Source of the DNA: Nocardia asteroides
Lineage (GTDB): Bacteria > Actinomycetota > Actinomycetes > Mycobacteriales > Mycobacteriaceae
Length of the DNA: 64,000 nt
Direction of reading: 5' to 3'
Assembly (NCBI GenBank): GCA_019930625.1
Contig: CP082844.1
Coordinates: 6,200,001-6,264,000, forward strand
The translations under genes were made by a program, and so were the position numbers. Below, piece by piece: positions 56,527-64,000 of the stretch; positions within the stretch are counted from its first letter, which is position 1; every line of letters begins with the position of its first letter. Under the pieces are notes generated by a model. It made no database searches. It saw only the letters and a list, made by a program, of their open reading frames with translations, and was not told where the DNA came from.

Positions 56527-56554
56527 ATTCAGAAGAGGAAATTCAGAAGAGGAA
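56527..56554. repeat. perfect 14-bp tandem duplication at the ureC 3' end
   Basis: ATTCAGAAGAGGAA occurs twice in direct succession (56527-56540 and 56541-56554). The second copy contains the end of ureC including its stop codon; the first is a non-coding duplicate just past it. It looks like a slippage or rejoining scar. Confidence 0.85.
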
Positions 56555-58264
56555 ATATCGCTGCGCCATGGGCAGTTCGGTGGCGGGTTGTTCGCGCCAG
56601 ACCTCGCCGTCGATGCGCACGGTGAAGGTGTCCGGCTCGACCTCGATGCGCGGCATGGCGTCGTTGTGCGGCATGTCGGTCTTCCGCACGCCACGGACGT
56701 TGCGGACCGGCGCCAGTTTGCGCTGGACCCGCAACCGGTCGGCGAGGCCGTCCCCGATCGCCTGCTCGGAGACGAAATGCAGCGAAGTGGCGGCGGCGGT
56801 CGCCGGGGCGGCGCCGAACATGGGGCGCGGCAGCACCGGCTGCGGCGTGGGAATGGAGGCGTTGGCGTCGCCCATCGCGGCCCAGGCGATCGCACCGCCC
56901 TTGAGCACGGCGTGCGGGCGGACGCCGAAGAACGCGGGCTCCCACAGCACCAGGTCGGCGAGCTTGCCGACCTCCACGGAACCGATCTCGTGGTCGAGGC
57001 CGTGCGCGACGGCCGGGCAGATGGTGTATTTCGCGACGTAGCGCCGCACGCGGGCGTTGTCGGCGGGGCCGTCGCCCGGCAGCGGGCCGCGACGGCGCTT
57101 CATCACGTGCGCGGTCTGCCAGGTACGCAGCACGACCTCGCCGATGCGGCCCATGGCCTGCGAGTCGCTGCCGATCATCGAGATGGCGCCGAGGTCGTGC
57201 AGCAGATCCTCCGCCGCGATGGTGGACGGACGGATGCGGCTCTCCGCGAAGGCCAGATCCTCCGGGATCGAGGCACTCAGGTGGTGGCACACCATGAGCA
57301 TGTCCAGGTGCTCGTCGAGGGTGTTGATCGTGTGCGGGCGCGTCGGATTGGTCGAGCTGGGCAGCACATTGGGATGGGCGGCGACGGTGATGATGTCGGG
57401 CGCGTGCCCGCCGCCCGCGCCCTCGGTGTGGTAGGCGTGGATGCCGCGGCCCGCGATGGCGGCGAGGGTGTCCTCGACGAATCCGGCCTCGTTCAACGTG
57501 TCCGAGTGCAGCGCCACCTGCACTCCGGCGGCGTCGGCCACGGTGAGACAGGCATCGATCGCGGCGGGCGTGGAGCCCCAGTCCTCGTGCAGCTTGAAAC
57601 CCGATGCGCCGCCGCGTAATTGTTCCCACATTGCCTCGGCGCTGACGGTGTTGCCCTTGCCGAGCAGCACGATGTTCACCGGCCAGCCGTCGGTGGCCTC
57701 GAGCATCCGCGCCAGATGCCACGCGCCGGGCGTCACGGTGGTCGCCTTGCTGCCCTCGGCCGGGCCGGTGCCCCCGCCGATGAGGGTGGTGATGCCGCCG
57801 CCGAGCGCCTCCTCCAGCAGCTGCGGGCAGATGAAGTGCACGTGACAGTCGATGGCGCCCGCGGTGAGGATGCGGCCGTTGCCCGCGATGATCTCGGTGG
57901 AGGGGCCGACGACGAGGTCCGGGTGCACCCCGGTCATGGTGTCGGGATTGCCCGCCTTCCCGATGGCGCTGATCCGTCCGTCGCGAATCCCGACGTCGGC
58001 CTTGACGATCCCCCAGTGATCGATGATCACCACGCCCGTGATCACGGTGTCGGGAGCGCCGTCGGCGCGGGTCGCGCGGGACTGGCCCATCGACTCGCGC
58101 AGTACCTTGCCACCGCCGAACACGGCCTCGTCGCCCGCGCGGCCCGGTCCCCCGCTGCGGTCCTCGGTGATCTCGATCAGCAGGTCGGTGTCCGCCAGGC
58201 GGATCCGGTCGCCCGTCGTCGGCCCGAACAGTTCGGCGTACCGCGCCCGGCTCAGCTCACTCAT
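56543..58264 (-). CDS. ureC: urease alpha subunit
   Basis: 573 residues, full length. Nickel ligands are visible as His141 and His143 in DCHVHFICP, the carbamylated lysine Lys224 in [10 protein letters not shown] and further histidines in [10 protein letters not shown] and [12 protein letters not shown]. The active-site flap cysteine/histidines lie in MVCHHLS. It hydrolyses urea to ammonia and carbamate. The canonical C-terminus YFLF is present. Third gene of ureABC in actinobacterial three-subunit form; the expected ureF, ureG and ureD do not follow. Confidence 0.97.
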   Translation of the reverse strand: MSELSRARYAELFGPTTGDRIRLADTDLLIEITEDRSGGPGRAGDEAVFGGGKVLRESMGQSRATRADGAPDTVITGVVIIDHWGIVKADVGIRDGRISAIGKAGNPDTMTGVHPDLVVGPSTEIIAGNGRILTAGAIDCHVHFICPQLLEEALGGGITTLIGGGTGPAEGSKATTVTPGAWHLARMLEATDGWPVNIVLLGKGNTVSAEAMWEQLRGGASGFKLHEDWGSTPAAIDACLTVADAAGVQVALHSDTLNEAGFVEDTLAAIAGRGIHAYHTEGAGGGHAPDIITVAAHPNVLPSSTNPTRPHTINTLDEHLDMLMVCHHLSASIPEDLAFAESRIRPSTIAAEDLLHDLGAISMIGSDSQAMGRIGEVVLRTWQTAHVMKRRRGPLPGDGPADNARVRRYVAKYTICPAVAHGLDHEIGSVEVGKLADLVLWEPAFFGVRPHAVLKGGAIAWAAMGDANASIPTPQPVLPRPMFGAAPATAAATSLHFVSEQAIGDGLADRLRVQRKLAPVRNVRGVRKTDMPHNDAMPRIEVEPDTFTVRIDGEVWREQPATELPMAQRYFLF

Positions 58265-58316
58265 CGCATCCTATCTCCTGAGCCCTCGTACGGCTGACAC
58301 TCCTCGTCGCCTGCGC

Positions 58317-58628
58317 CTAGTCATCGAGGCGGCCCGGCGGGGTCAGGGTGATCCCGTGGACCTCACGGGCGCCGCCCAACGGCACGAGCCGAACCCGTTG
58401 TGCCAGACCGGGCTCGAAGCGCACCGCCGTCCCGGCCGGGATGTCGAGACGGCGGCCGTGGGCGGCGTCTCGGTCGAAGTCCAGGGCTGCGTTCGCCTGC
58501 GGGAAGTGCACATGGCTGCCGACTTGCACGGGGCGATCACCGGTATTGAGCACGTCGAGTTCGATGCCCTCCGCGCCGGAATTCAGCTCGATGACGCCCT
58601 CGGCGCAGAAATACTCGCCGGGAATCAT
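58317..58628 (-). CDS. ureB: urease beta subunit
   Basis: 103 residues of the small urease beta chain: start [11 protein letters not shown], then [40 protein letters not shown] and a closing GAREVHGI. It sits 56 bp after ureA and 52 bp before ureC in one operon. Structural, no active-site ligands. Confidence 0.95.
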   Translation of the reverse strand: MIPGEYFCAEGVIELNSGAEGIELDVLNTGDRPVQVGSHVHFPQANAALDFDRDAAHGRRLDIPAGTAVRFEPGLAQRVRLVPLGGAREVHGITLTPPGRLDD

Positions 58629-58684
58629 GCCCGGCCTCGGCGCGATCCGCAGGCGGCCTCGCTCTGATACCGCATGACGTCCGC

Positions 58685-58987
58685 CTAGCCGATCGGGTGG
58701 TGCACGGTGACGAGTTTGGTGCCGTCCGGGAAGGTCGCCTCCACCTGGACGTCGGGAATCATCTCCGGCACGCCTTCCATCACGTCGGCGCGGGTGAGCA
58801 CCGTGCGTCCCGAGGACATCAGCTCGGCGACGGTGCGGCCGTCCCGCGCGCCTTCCAGCACGTGGTCGGTGATCAACGCGACCGCCTCCGGATGGTTCAG
58901 TTTGAGCCCGCGTGCCTGCCTGCGCCGGGCCAGCTCGGCGGCGTAGCTGAGCAGCAGGCGCTCCTGCTCATGCGGCGACAGTCGCAT
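58685..58987 (-). CDS. ureA: urease gamma subunit
   Basis: 100 residues: [53 protein letters not shown], and the final [19 protein letters not shown]. Full length and well conserved. First gene of the operon; the promoter must lie in the 76 bp before it, or transcription starts further upstream from the thioesterase side. Confidence 0.95.
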   Translation of the reverse strand: MRLSPHEQERLLLSYAAELARRRQARGLKLNHPEAVALITDHVLEGARDGRTVAELMSSGRTVLTRADVMEGVPEMIPDVQVEATFPDGTKLVTVHHPIG

Positions 58988-59063
58988 CCTGGCTCCTCAC
59001 CGGTTCGCAGTGGCGGGTGACGGACATTCTGGCACGCTCGTTCAGCTGTCGCCGGACGAGCGC

Positions 59064-59510
59064 TCAGGAAGGCCGCGGCAGATTCTGCAACCGCACCTGA
59101 CCGCGCGCCACGGTGCGTCCCTGCTCGTCGGTGATCACGACCTGCCACAGCTGTTGCAGCCTGCCGCGATGCAGGGGCGTCGCTTCACCCGACAGCGTGC
59201 CCTCGCGCACCGCGCGCAAGAAATCGGTGTTGTTGTTCACGCCGACGACCGTGCCCTGGTCGCCGAACCAGATGCCGCCGGCGATGCTGGCGAGCGTCTC
59301 GATGACGGTGCAGTACACGCCGCCGTTCTGGATACCCGCGGGCTGGTAGAGATGCGGTTTCACGACCCATTCGCCGCGCACGCGGTCGGGGGTCAGCTCG
59401 GTGTAGCGCAGGCCGATCAGGTCGGCGAAGGTGCCTTCGCTGTAGGCGTTCATCTGCTCCGGTGTGACGCCCGACAGCGAGCCGAACCGCTGCGTCTCCT
59501 GCTGTGTCAT
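59064..59510 (-). CDS. PaaI-type hotdog-fold thioesterase
   Basis: 148 residues. The hotdog signature HLYQPAGIQNGGVYCTVIET followed by VVGVNNNTDFLRAV is typical of PaaI/YdiI-like acyl-CoA thioesterases, with the catalytic acid in the helix after NGG. Common beside fatty-acid genes in this group; substrate unknown. Leftward, between the carbonic anhydrase and urease genes. Confidence 0.85.
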   Translation of the reverse strand: MTQQETQRFGSLSGVTPEQMNAYSEGTFADLIGLRYTELTPDRVRGEWVVKPHLYQPAGIQNGGVYCTVIETLASIAGGIWFGDQGTVVGVNNNTDFLRAVREGTLSGEATPLHRGRLQQLWQVVITDEQGRTVARGQVRLQNLPRPS

Positions 59511-59552
59511 GCATTCACTGTCGCACAGCTCGCACGGCCCGCCGTCGCGGCC

Positions 59553-60371
59553 TCACCCGCCGGCAAGCGTGATCGGACGCCCGTTCAACGGCTGAGTCGG
59601 CCGATTGCTGTGCGCGAACAGCGTCCGGTACCGCTCCGCGTCGGCGGGGTCCACCGCGACCGGACTGCCGAGCACCGTCCACGAGACGCCCTCGCTGCAC
59701 GGAGGGGTGGTGAGTGAACCCTCGTACCGGTACTGGTCGACGACGGCCGGCAACAGCGAGCGCAGGTCTATCGGGCCCGGCACGATGGGTCCGACGTCCA
59801 CCGCTCGCGGCGCGACCGAGAGGATCGGCGCGTAGGCCGAGGGTCCCGGTGTGGCTTGCAGCAGCACGCCCAGCACGGCCAGCTTGCCCGTGGCGCTCTT
59901 GTGCACGAAGTGCGCTTCCATCGTGGTGCCCACGCCGTCCACGGTGTGCTCACTGGGCAGATGGAAATGGAACTGCGCGAGTTCGAACGGCACGCCGTCG
60001 ACCATGACGCGGTTTCCGTTGCCCGGTCGCAGATTCGCCTGCACGGTGTGCCCGTTGTTCCGCAGCGTCACCGCGGGCACCGAGTGATAGTCGATGACGA
60101 TGTGCTCGGACGACTCGAGCAGGGCGTGACTGGGCAGGTCGACGGGTGACTGCTGATGGCCGCTCTTGCAGGTCAGATAGTCCCGGTCCAGCTCGGCCCA
60201 ATGGTCGGGCCCCTCGGCGTCGTAGTCCCAGTGCGGCGCGGCGTGCGGAGTCGGCTGGGCTGGACCGGTCCCCTCCCGCTCGCCGGCACCACAGGCGGGC
60301 AGGACGAGTACCGCGACAGCGGCCAGCGCGGTCGCGATCGAACGGGGACGGGACGGTCTGATGGTGAGCAA
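59553..60371 (-). CDS. alpha-type carbonic anhydrase lipoprotein
   Basis: 272 residues. A lipoprotein signal with LVLPAC puts Cys27 at the membrane surface. The alpha-CA core follows: WDYDAEGPDHWAELDRDYLT, CKSGHQQSPVDL, zinc ligands in QFHFHLPSEH and a third histidine in MEAHFVH, and the substrate pocket SLTTPPCSEGVSW. It hydrates CO2 outside the membrane. Position upstream of the thioesterase and urease genes suggests handling of bicarbonate produced by urea breakdown, or acid resistance. Alpha-type enzymes are uncommon in Mycobacteriales compared with beta-type. Confidence 0.9.
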   Translation of the reverse strand: MLTIRPSRPRSIATALAAVAVLVLPACGAGEREGTGPAQPTPHAAPHWDYDAEGPDHWAELDRDYLTCKSGHQQSPVDLPSHALLESSEHIVIDYHSVPAVTLRNNGHTVQANLRPGNGNRVMVDGVPFELAQFHFHLPSEHTVDGVGTTMEAHFVHKSATGKLAVLGVLLQATPGPSAYAPILSVAPRAVDVGPIVPGPIDLRSLLPAVVDQYRYEGSLTTPPCSEGVSWTVLGSPVAVDPADAERYRTLFAHSNRPTQPLNGRPITLAGG

Positions 60372-60647
60372 GTCGGTACAACCCCTCGAACTACCGTTGA
60401 GCCGCCGCGAACGCCGGTGACTCCGGCGGCGTCATCGGGACTCGGAGATAGGGCGCGCGACGATGCGCGCCGATAGTCGTGACACGGCACCGAGCGCAGC
60501 CGCGGCGTGGCGGTGACCTGCCGACGGCGGCCCGGACATCCAATGCTCTTGATGTGCAGGGTGTTCGGCGTTCGTGTCGGCGTCAGCGTAGATCCGAGAC
60601 ATGACGGCACGCCAGAGCCGAGCGGCGCGACATAGTTCACAGCGGGA

Positions 60648-60742
60648 TACAGAGCGGCGGGCCCCACAAGGAGTGGAGCCCGCCGCGGCAAGGGATCGGG
60701 GGTCACCGCAGCCCTCGGGACTCTCACGCGATCCGTACGCCG
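60648..60742 (-). ncRNA. candidate IdeR-regulated small RNA
   Basis: A leftward promoter (-35 TTGCTT, 18-bp spacer, -10 TATACT) overlapped by an IdeR box predicts a start near 60742. No credible ORF follows. About 55 bases later comes a strong GC hairpin (60654-60686) then TCTGT, which would end the transcript at ~95 bases. The predicted RNA has an unpaired C-rich segment (GACCCCCGATCCC), the usual pairing seed of actinobacterial small RNAs. By logic it matches MrsI, the IdeR-controlled iron-sparing RNA of mycobacteria. I cannot claim sequence homology without alignment. Confidence 0.5.
60654..60686 (-). terminator. GC-rich hairpin, intrinsic terminator-like
   Basis: GCGGCGGGC (60654-60662) pairs perfectly with GCCCGCCGC (60678-60686), and four more inner pairs (CCAC with GTGG, one mismatch between) leave a five-base loop. 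On the leftward strand it is followed by TCTGTATCC, a weak U-containing tail typical of actinobacterial terminators. It ends the putative small RNA and shields the carbonic anhydrase gene. The 60372-60647 stretch beyond holds no recognisable gene. Confidence 0.6.
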
Positions 60743-60748
60743 AGAACA

Positions 60749-60778
60749 AGTATAGGTCAGGCTTACCTAACTAAGCAA
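60749..60778 (-). promoter_or_regulatory. IdeR box overlapping a leftward promoter (small RNA promoter)
   Basis: The 19-mer at 60752-60770, ATAGGTCAGGCTTACCTAA, matches the IdeR/DtxR consensus TWAGGTWAGSCTWACCTWA at 17 of 19 positions. Reading leftward, TTGCTT (60773-60778) and TATACT (60749-60754) are 18 bp apart and flank the box, so bound IdeR-Fe would block polymerase. The box also covers the stop codon of the FhuF-like gene, so it cannot be that gene's own promoter. Confidence 0.75.
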
Positions 60779-61473
60779 GACCCCGACCGGCGCACCGGCA
60801 GCCCCCGCTCGGCCATCGCCGCCAGCAGTCCCTGACCGCGCCGCGCACCGGCGGCGGAATCGGTCCGCGCCAGATCCGGCACGTAAGTCGATGCGCCCGC
60901 GACGGATTCACCCACCAGCGACCAGAACCGCCGGGCACTCAGCCCCGAGCAGCGCGCCATGTTCTGCTGGACGACGCTCAGCGCGGACTCGCAGCGATGC
61001 GCCAGCCAGATGTACATCGCCTCCGCGCAAGGCAGCGTGACCACACCCGGCCCGCCCACCAGCGGATCGCCATCTACCACGCGAATCGTGGTGTCCGACA
61101 GGCCTGCCCAGTCGATTCCGCCGTCGTTGTCGGTATGGATCCAGAGATTCTCCAACCCCGGGTCCCACGCCCGCTCCTCCGCGACGAGCAGCGCGACCAC
61201 CCGTCCCACGATCGCGTGGATGAGTGCTGTGGCAACCACTTCCGCTGCGATGTCGGCGCTGATCATCTCCGCCGCGTGCCGCCGGTACATGAGTTCGACC
61301 CGCCCCTCGCGCACTCCGTCCGCCAGCTGCCACCAGCGTCGTTTCCCCTGCTCGGCCATCGCCGCGACCGCGTATACCCGAGGATGTTCCGGTTGCAGCG
61401 TGCGAAGCCGGGCGCAGGCGCGTCCGAACGCCGTCATCGATCGATGTGATGGCGTGGTGATGAGCTCGGTCAT
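60763..61473 (-). CDS. FhuF-like ferric reductase-family protein lacking the C-terminal [2Fe-2S] motif
   Basis: 236 residues from ATG 61473 (GGAGGAGG upstream). The body matches FhuF/siderophore-interacting reductases: IVGRVVALLVAEERAWDPGL, a WIHTDNDGGIDW segment, and LSARRFWSLVGESVAGA. Family members normally end with a CC...C..C cluster ligand for [2Fe-2S]; here the end is LPVRRSGSCLVR and stops, leaving one of four cysteines. No continuation exists in other frames. It may bind ferric siderophore without reducing it, or be inactive. An IdeR box and promoter lie ~70 bp upstream, shared with the divergent permease operon. Confidence 0.65.
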   Translation of the reverse strand: MTELITTPSHRSMTAFGRACARLRTLQPEHPRVYAVAAMAEQGKRRWWQLADGVREGRVELMYRRHAAEMISADIAAEVVATALIHAIVGRVVALLVAEERAWDPGLENLWIHTDNDGGIDWAGLSDTTIRVVDGDPLVGGPGVVTLPCAEAMYIWLAHRCESALSVVQQNMARCSGLSARRFWSLVGESVAGASTYVPDLARTDSAAGARRGQGLLAAMAERGLPVRRSGSCLVR

Positions 61474-61539
61474 CGAACCTCCTCCGGGATCGGCTCCGTC
61501 GCAGGGCGCGGCGGACACTCGGCCATGCCCGTGTAACGA

Positions 61540-61569
61540 AAGATAGGTTAGGCTTACCAGACCCAGCAA
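61540..61569. promoter_or_regulatory. IdeR box in the divergent FhuF-like/permease promoter
   Basis: ATAGGTTAGGCTTACCAGA (61543-61561) matches the IdeR consensus at 16 of 19 positions. Leftward, TTGCTG (61564-61569) and TATCTT (61540-61545) are 18 bp apart, exactly the geometry of the small-RNA promoter 790 bp away. This promoter drives the FhuF-like gene; the same box is placed to repress the rightward permease operon starting at 61603. Iron-replete repression is expected. Confidence 0.8.
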
Positions 61570-61602
61570 CCGTACCGCTGATTCCAGGAGCAGTTCGACG
61601 CC

Positions 61603-62649
61603 GTGACCCCTCTTGCCACCGTGAGGCGGCGACGTCTTTCCGGACTCCTCGTCTCGACCGTCCTGCTCCTGCTCGCCGTACTCGCCGGTGTCGCGGTCGG
61701 CGCGCGCTCCCTCGCGCCGGCAACCGTGTACGACGCCGTGCACCACGCGCTCACCTGCCCCGGCGGACCCTTCACCTGCGCGGCGGGGTCCACCGAAGAG
61801 CAGATCGTGCGCGGACTGCGCCTCCCTCGCACCGCGCTGGCGCTCGTCTGCGGGGCCGCCCTCGGCATCGCGGGCGCGCTGATCCAGGGTTACACCCGCA
61901 ACCCGCTCGCCGACGCCGGATTGCTCGGACTCAACGCGGGCGCGGCGTTTCTCGCGGCGCTGAGCGTGTACCTGTTCGCCTTCACCGCGCCGGAGCAATA
62001 CATCTGGTTCGCGTTCGCCGGAGCGCTGATCGCCGGGCTGGTGGTGTTCGGGACCTCGTCCGTCGGCGGCGGTAAGGCGAACCCGCTGAGCCTGGTGCTC
62101 GCGGGCGCAGCCGTCACCGCGTTCCTCCAGGCGATGACGAACGCGGTAGTGCTGTTCGACGCGTCGGCGCTGGACACCTACCGGTTCTGGGTGATCGGCA
62201 CGGTCGCAGGCCGCGACGCGGCGGTGTTCTGGCAGGTACTTCCGTTCCTGGCGGCCGGCATGCTGCTGGCTGTGGCGGCAGCGCCGGGACTGAATCTGCT
62301 CGGCCTCGGCGACGACGTCGCTCGCGGGCTCGGCGTGCATGTGGGCCGGAGCCGGGCGCTCGGCCTCGCGGCCGTCGTGCTGCTGGCGGGCGCGGCGACG
62401 GCGGCGGTCGGGCCGATCGCGTTCCTGGGCTTGGTCGTCCCGCATCTCGCGCGGGTCGTCACCGGACCGGACTATCGCTGGCTGGTCCCCTACTCCGGCA
62501 TTCTCGGCGCGTTGCTGTTGTTGCTCGCCGACGTGGCCGGTCGGTTGGTGACCCGACCCGGGGAGCTGGAGGTCGGGGTGATGCTGGCCTTGCTCGGCGT
62601 GCCGTTGTTCCTCGCGTTCGTGCGGCGGCGAAAGTTGGTGGATCTGTGA
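61603..62649 (+). CDS. FecCD-family iron-siderophore ABC transporter permease
   Basis: 348 residues with ~10 membrane helices. Family motifs: [39 protein letters not shown], then [12 protein letters not shown], the coupling loop [11 protein letters not shown] and [20 protein letters not shown]. FepD-type subunit importing ferric siderophore complexes. GTG start, AGGAG ~12 bp upstream. The stop overlaps the next start by 4 bp. IdeR-controlled by position. Confidence 0.92.
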   Translation: MTPLATVRRRRLSGLLVSTVLLLLAVLAGVAVGARSLAPATVYDAVHHALTCPGGPFTCAAGSTEEQIVRGLRLPRTALALVCGAALGIAGALIQGYTRNPLADAGLLGLNAGAAFLAALSVYLFAFTAPEQYIWFAFAGALIAGLVVFGTSSVGGGKANPLSLVLAGAAVTAFLQAMTNAVVLFDASALDTYRFWVIGTVAGRDAAVFWQVLPFLAAGMLLAVAAAPGLNLLGLGDDVARGLGVHVGRSRALGLAAVVLLAGAATAAVGPIAFLGLVVPHLARVVTGPDYRWLVPYSGILGALLLLLADVAGRLVTRPGELEVGVMLALLGVPLFLAFVRRRKLVDL

Positions 62650-63737
62650 CGATTTCGCTGCGAAACACGAGCGCGCGGCCCGCACTGCGCGTCGGACCGG
62701 TGTCGGCGGTGCTGCGGCCGCGGATGGTGCTGATCGTCGCGGCACTGATCGTGCTGGCGTTCGGACTGTTCTGCCTGGACATCGCGGTGGGCGAGTCCCC
62801 TCTGCCGCTCGGGCGCGTGCTGGACGTGCTGACCGGCGGCGGCACCCGGGCACAGCGGTTCATCGTGCTGGAATCCCGGCTGCCGCGCGCGCTGACCGCG
62901 CTGGTGGTGGGGCTGGCGCTCGGACTCGCGGGCGCGATCACCCAATCCATCCTGCACAACCCGCTGGCCGCCCCGGACATGCTCGGCATCACCACGGGAG
63001 CGAGCCTGGGCGCGGTCGTGGTGCTGGTCGGCACCGGCGGTGCGACCACCGGACTGGCCGCCTCCCTCGGCGCTCCGCTGGCCGCGATGACGGGCGGCCT
63101 GCTCACCGCGGTGGCCGTCTACCTGCTCGCCTGGGGACGCACGTCCACCGGCGCGTACGGCGCCACCGGGCTGCGGCTGGTGCTGATCGGCGTCGGCGTC
63201 AACGCGCTGCTGATGGCGGGCATCAGCTGGCTGCTCACCCGCGCCAGCCTGATCGACGCGCAGCGCGTGCAACTGTGGTTGAACGGATCGCTCAACGCGG
63301 CCGACTCCGCGCACCTGGCGCCCGCCGCGATCGCCGCGGGCGCCGCCGCGCTCGTCGCACTGGGCTCCGCCCGCACACTGGCCGCGTTGCGCCTCGGCTC
63401 GGACACGACCCGAGCGCTCGGGGTGCGGATCCAGACCCAGCAGGCCGTCCTGATCGGCGCGGCCGTCGTGGCGGCTTCGGTCGCCACCGCCTCCGTCGGA
63501 CCGGTCGGGTTCGTCGCCCTCGCCGCGCCGCAGATCGCGCGACGCGTTCTGAGCACTCCGGGCGAACCGCTCGTCGGCTCCGCCGTGGTCGGGGCCATCC
63601 TGGTGGTCGGCTCGGATGTCGCCTCCCGGACGCTGTTTCCGGTCGACCTGCCCGTCGGCGTCGTGACCGCGGCATTCGGCGGCCCGTTCCTGCTGTACCT
63701 GCTCGTGCGTATGAACCGGAAGGCGACGCTGACATGA
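62646..63737 (+). CDS. FecCD-family iron-siderophore ABC transporter permease (second subunit)
   Basis: 363 residues, same fold as the preceding gene: [54 protein letters not shown] and [19 protein letters not shown]. FepG-type partner forming a heterodimeric permease. GTG start overlapping the upstream stop; stop overlaps the ATPase start (ATGA). Confidence 0.92.
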   Translation: MTISLRNTSARPALRVGPVSAVLRPRMVLIVAALIVLAFGLFCLDIAVGESPLPLGRVLDVLTGGGTRAQRFIVLESRLPRALTALVVGLALGLAGAITQSILHNPLAAPDMLGITTGASLGAVVVLVGTGGATTGLAASLGAPLAAMTGGLLTAVAVYLLAWGRTSTGAYGATGLRLVLIGVGVNALLMAGISWLLTRASLIDAQRVQLWLNGSLNAADSAHLAPAAIAAGAAALVALGSARTLAALRLGSDTTRALGVRIQTQQAVLIGAAVVAASVATASVGPVGFVALAAPQIARRVLSTPGEPLVGSAVVGAILVVGSDVASRTLFPVDLPVGVVTAAFGGPFLLYLLVRMNRKATLT

Positions 63738-64000
63738 CGATCGCGGACATCACCACCTCCGAAGCCGAGGCACCGGCGAGCGCGACGGGGCACCGGCTCG
63801 GCGCCGAGGGGGTCACCCTCGGTTACGGCGACCGGGTGATCGTCGACGGACTGAGCTTGGCAATCGCCCCGGGCGTGGTCACGACCGTGATCGGGCCCAA
63901 CGGTTGCGGAAAGTCCACCCTGCTGCGTTCGCTCGGCCGTCTGCTGCGCCCGCGCCACGGCCGGGTCCTGTTGGACGGCAAGGCCATTTCGACGATGAAG
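63734..64000 (+). CDS. iron-siderophore ABC transporter ATP-binding protein, 3' end outside window
   Basis: The first 89 residues are present. After a ~22-residue leader come [20 protein letters not shown] and Walker [21 protein letters not shown]. FepC-type ATPase completing the importer. The substrate-binding protein is not in the window. Confidence 0.92.
   Translation, partial: MTIADITTSEAEAPASATGHRLGAEGVTLGYGDRVIVDGLSLAIAPGVVTTVIGPNGCGKSTLLRSLGRLLRPRHGRVLLDGKAISTMK

Noticed and set aside
61474..62853. In-frame upstream extension of the FhuF-like gene across the permease operon
   Set aside because: It is antisense to the FecCD permeases; a strong ribosome-binding site and family homology place the start at 61473.

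Overview
The window is high-GC actinobacterial chromosome, most likely from Nocardia or a close relative in the Mycobacteriales. The evidence is the strong G/C third-position bias, a LigC plus Prim-PolC repair pair, a mutA-mutB-meaB operon, an LppP/LprE-type lipoprotein, IdeR/DtxR-type iron boxes in front of siderophore-uptake genes, and many GTG starts with 4-bp ATGA/GTGA overlaps. No rRNA, tRNA, CRISPR array, insertion sequence or prophage was found.

Layout. 1-1.8 kb: end of a PucR-like regulator, a CBS-domain protein and an FMN-binding oxidoreductase. 1.9-7.3 kb: a tight four-gene operon (cysteine desulfurase-like enzyme, unknown protein with a C-terminal heavy-metal-associated domain, fold-type III PLP decarboxylase, cysteine synthase-rhodanese fusion) that looks like an undescribed sulfur or metal related amino-acid pathway. 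It faces a frameshifted NRPS condensation domain. 8.6-14.2 kb: a TetR regulator, then a large caspase/STAND-NTPase/TPR protein resembling NLR-type immune proteins, divergent from an NfeD-like/SPFH (flotillin)/cold-shock-domain operon. 14.3-16.4 kb: DNA ligase C and Prim-PolC. 16.4-31.4 kb: mostly metabolic and regulatory genes (acyl-CoA dehydrogenase with a TetR regulator, alpha/beta hydrolase and unusual SDR, type II thioesterase, CoA-transferase, drug exporter with TetR, and a nucleoside hydrolase/amidohydrolase/EEP operon). 31.4-36.6 kb: methylmalonyl-CoA mutase with its chaperone. 36.8-40.3 kb: TVP38-like membrane protein, HtrA-like protease, SnoaL-like protein, CorA-like transporter.

40.3-42.5 kb is a degraded patch: a frameshifted arsR and two genes that both lost their 5' ends at one junction. 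42.6-56.5 kb is accessory in character: a condensation-superfamily acyltransferase, an XRE/reductase divergent pair, an AraC/VOC/UvrA-like group that looks like self-resistance, an ArsR/SRPBCC operon with two palindromic operators, a frameshifted lipoprotein gene, a PAP2-diacylglycerol-kinase fusion, YaeQ, a MerR regulator and small unknowns. 56.5-60.4 kb holds urease ureABC (no accessory genes beside it), a hotdog thioesterase and a periplasmic alpha-carbonic anhydrase. 60.6-64 kb is an iron-uptake locus: a shortened FhuF-like protein, two FecCD-type permeases and the start of their ATPase.

The most interesting signal is at 60.65-60.78 kb. An IdeR box overlaps a good leftward promoter (TTGCTT-N18-TATACT) that leads, with no ORF, into a GC-rich terminator hairpin about 90 bases away. 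This is the architecture expected of an iron-regulated small RNA analogous in logic to mycobacterial MrsI. The promoter of the neighbouring FhuF-like gene has the same arrangement. Three genes carry single-base indels, two of them in G/C runs, so real decay should be separated from sequencing error.
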